Source of the DNA: Anaerolineales bacterium
Lineage (GTDB): Bacteria > Chloroflexota > Anaerolineae > Anaerolineales > UBA6663
DNA: 16,040 nt
Direction: 5' to 3'
NCBI GenBank assembly: GCA_017999235.1
Contig: JAGOBN010000022.1
Location: forward strand, 1-16,040
Shown: in pieces, positions 15,423 to 16,040 of the stretch
How positions within the stretch are numbered: position 1 is the stretch's first letter
How the letters are laid out: each line of letters begins with the position of its first letter
Made by a program: the position numbers and the translations under genes
The notes under the pieces: model-generated
Databases searched by the model: none
The model's input: only the letters and a program-made list of their open reading frames with translations
What the model was told of the DNA's origin: nothing

Positions 15423-16040
15423 GACGCTGGCTGCGGTTTTGGACGCCGGCCCCCGGCCCGCTGGCTCTGCTGACCGGCGCGCTGGCCGGGCTGGGGCTGG
15501 GCGTGGCGGCCTCCGCCCTGTATGGCTTTAGTGAGCCGGGGCGTTTCCTGGAGCTTTTTGGATTTACCTTTGGCATCATCTGCGCGCCGATCAGCCTGGT
15601 GCTGGTCCTGGCCGGGGCCGTGATTGAGAAACAGCCTCTGCCGCGGGCCGGCCTGTGGGGGGTGATGACGCTGGTGCTGCTCGGGGCCGGCCTGTTCGCG
15701 GCCGTGGGCTTGGGCTCCAGCCCGGAAGCGGGCGCGGAAGTCGGCGTGTTTCTGTATCTGCTCTTCTGCCTGCCGCCCGCCATCGGGTGCGCGGCGCTGG
15801 CGCTCTTCTTCGCCCGCCGGGGCCTGCCGGCGGCGCGCGCCGTTGTGGCGCAGACCCGCGCCGACCGCGCCCTGGCGCTGCTGGCGGCGCGCGGTGAAAC
15901 CACGCTGGCGGAGCTGGCGGTGGAATTGGGCCGGCCGGCCGGCGAGTGCGGGGCGCTGGTGGATGACTGGCTGCGCGCCGGCCAGCTCAACGGCTTCTTC
16001 GATGCGCCGCGCGGGCGGGTCTATACTCAGGCCGCCCTGC
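15419..16040 (+). CDS. Four-helix membrane protein with cytoplasmic winged-helix-like tail (3' end outside window)
   Basis: From the ATG at 15419, which overlaps the preceding stop, the frame is open for 207 codons to the window edge. Hydrophobic helices lie at about 12-34, 45-69, 77-98 and 108-131. After a basic stretch, residues about 147-205 read like a winged helix: a helix (DRALALLAARG), a helix-turn-helix (TTLAELAVELGRP, then a second helix ending LRAGQL) and a strand pair ending VYTQ. I recognise no named family. A membrane-tethered regulator or a scaffold protein is possible. No stop is reached, so its full length is unknown. Confidence 0.75.
   Translation, partial: MRRWLRFWTPAPGPLALLTGALAGLGLGVAASALYGFSEPGRFLELFGFTFGIICAPISLVLVLAGAVIEKQPLPRAGLWGVMTLVLLGAGLFAAVGLGSSPEAGAEVGVFLYLLFCLPPAIGCAALALFFARRGLPAARAVVAQTRADRALALLAARGETTLAELAVELGRPAGECGALVDDWLRAGQLNGFFDAPRGRVYTQAAL

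Overview
The window is a GC-rich bacterial segment with almost no spacer DNA. Codon use is dominated by G and C at third positions, and the palindrome GCCGGC recurs very often. Lipoprotein-type signals with Pro/Thr-rich linkers, a separate MacB-like permease and ATPase, a long-coiled-coil MacA-like protein without a TolC partner, and a clan GH-A hydrolase with a C-terminal membrane helix together suggest a Chloroflexota (Anaerolineae/Caldilineae-like) metagenomic contig. This placement is inferred from style and not from a marker gene. No rRNA, tRNA, CRISPR array, insertion sequence or phage gene was seen. No gap between genes exceeds about 210 bases.

Layout. (1) 1-1680, minus strand: a membrane-anchored extracellular glycoside hydrolase, running off the left edge, with a promoter that would give a leaderless mRNA. 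(2) 1681-1891: divergent intergenic region with two promoter candidates, a CT-rich degenerate repeat and a leader hairpin. (3) 1892-8913, plus strand: an exporter-plus-regulator operon. It encodes a lipoprotein membrane fusion protein, a MacB-type ATPase, a GT1-family glycosyltransferase inserted between ATPase and permease, a MacB/FtsX permease, an OmpR-type response regulator and a HAMP histidine kinase. (4) 8953-11965: a coupled tailoring trio of a second, paralogous glycosyltransferase, an HSL-family alpha/beta hydrolase and a class I SAM methyltransferase. Its first gene starts at a promoter-like box inside a 9-bp inverted repeat. (5) 12020-15041: an M20 metallopeptidase and a lipoprotein with a gluzincin HEGAH metallopeptidase domain. 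(6) 15087-16040: a small EthD-family protein coupled to a four-helix membrane protein with a cytoplasmic winged-helix-like tail, cut by the right edge.

How the genes may work together (inference). The fusion protein, ATPase and permease should form a MacAB/YknXYZ-type exporter of a hydrophobic compound, controlled by the adjacent two-component system. Two glycosyltransferases of the macrolide/sterol type, one inside the exporter operon and one just after the kinase gene, plus an esterase and a methyltransferase, suggest that the exported molecule is a small lipophilic compound or glycolipid that is glycosylated and otherwise tailored in the cytoplasm. The divergent extracellular glycosidase could act on the exported glycoside. 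The whole would be a modify-and-export module for self-made or environmental lipophilic compounds. The sequence does not reveal the substrate.
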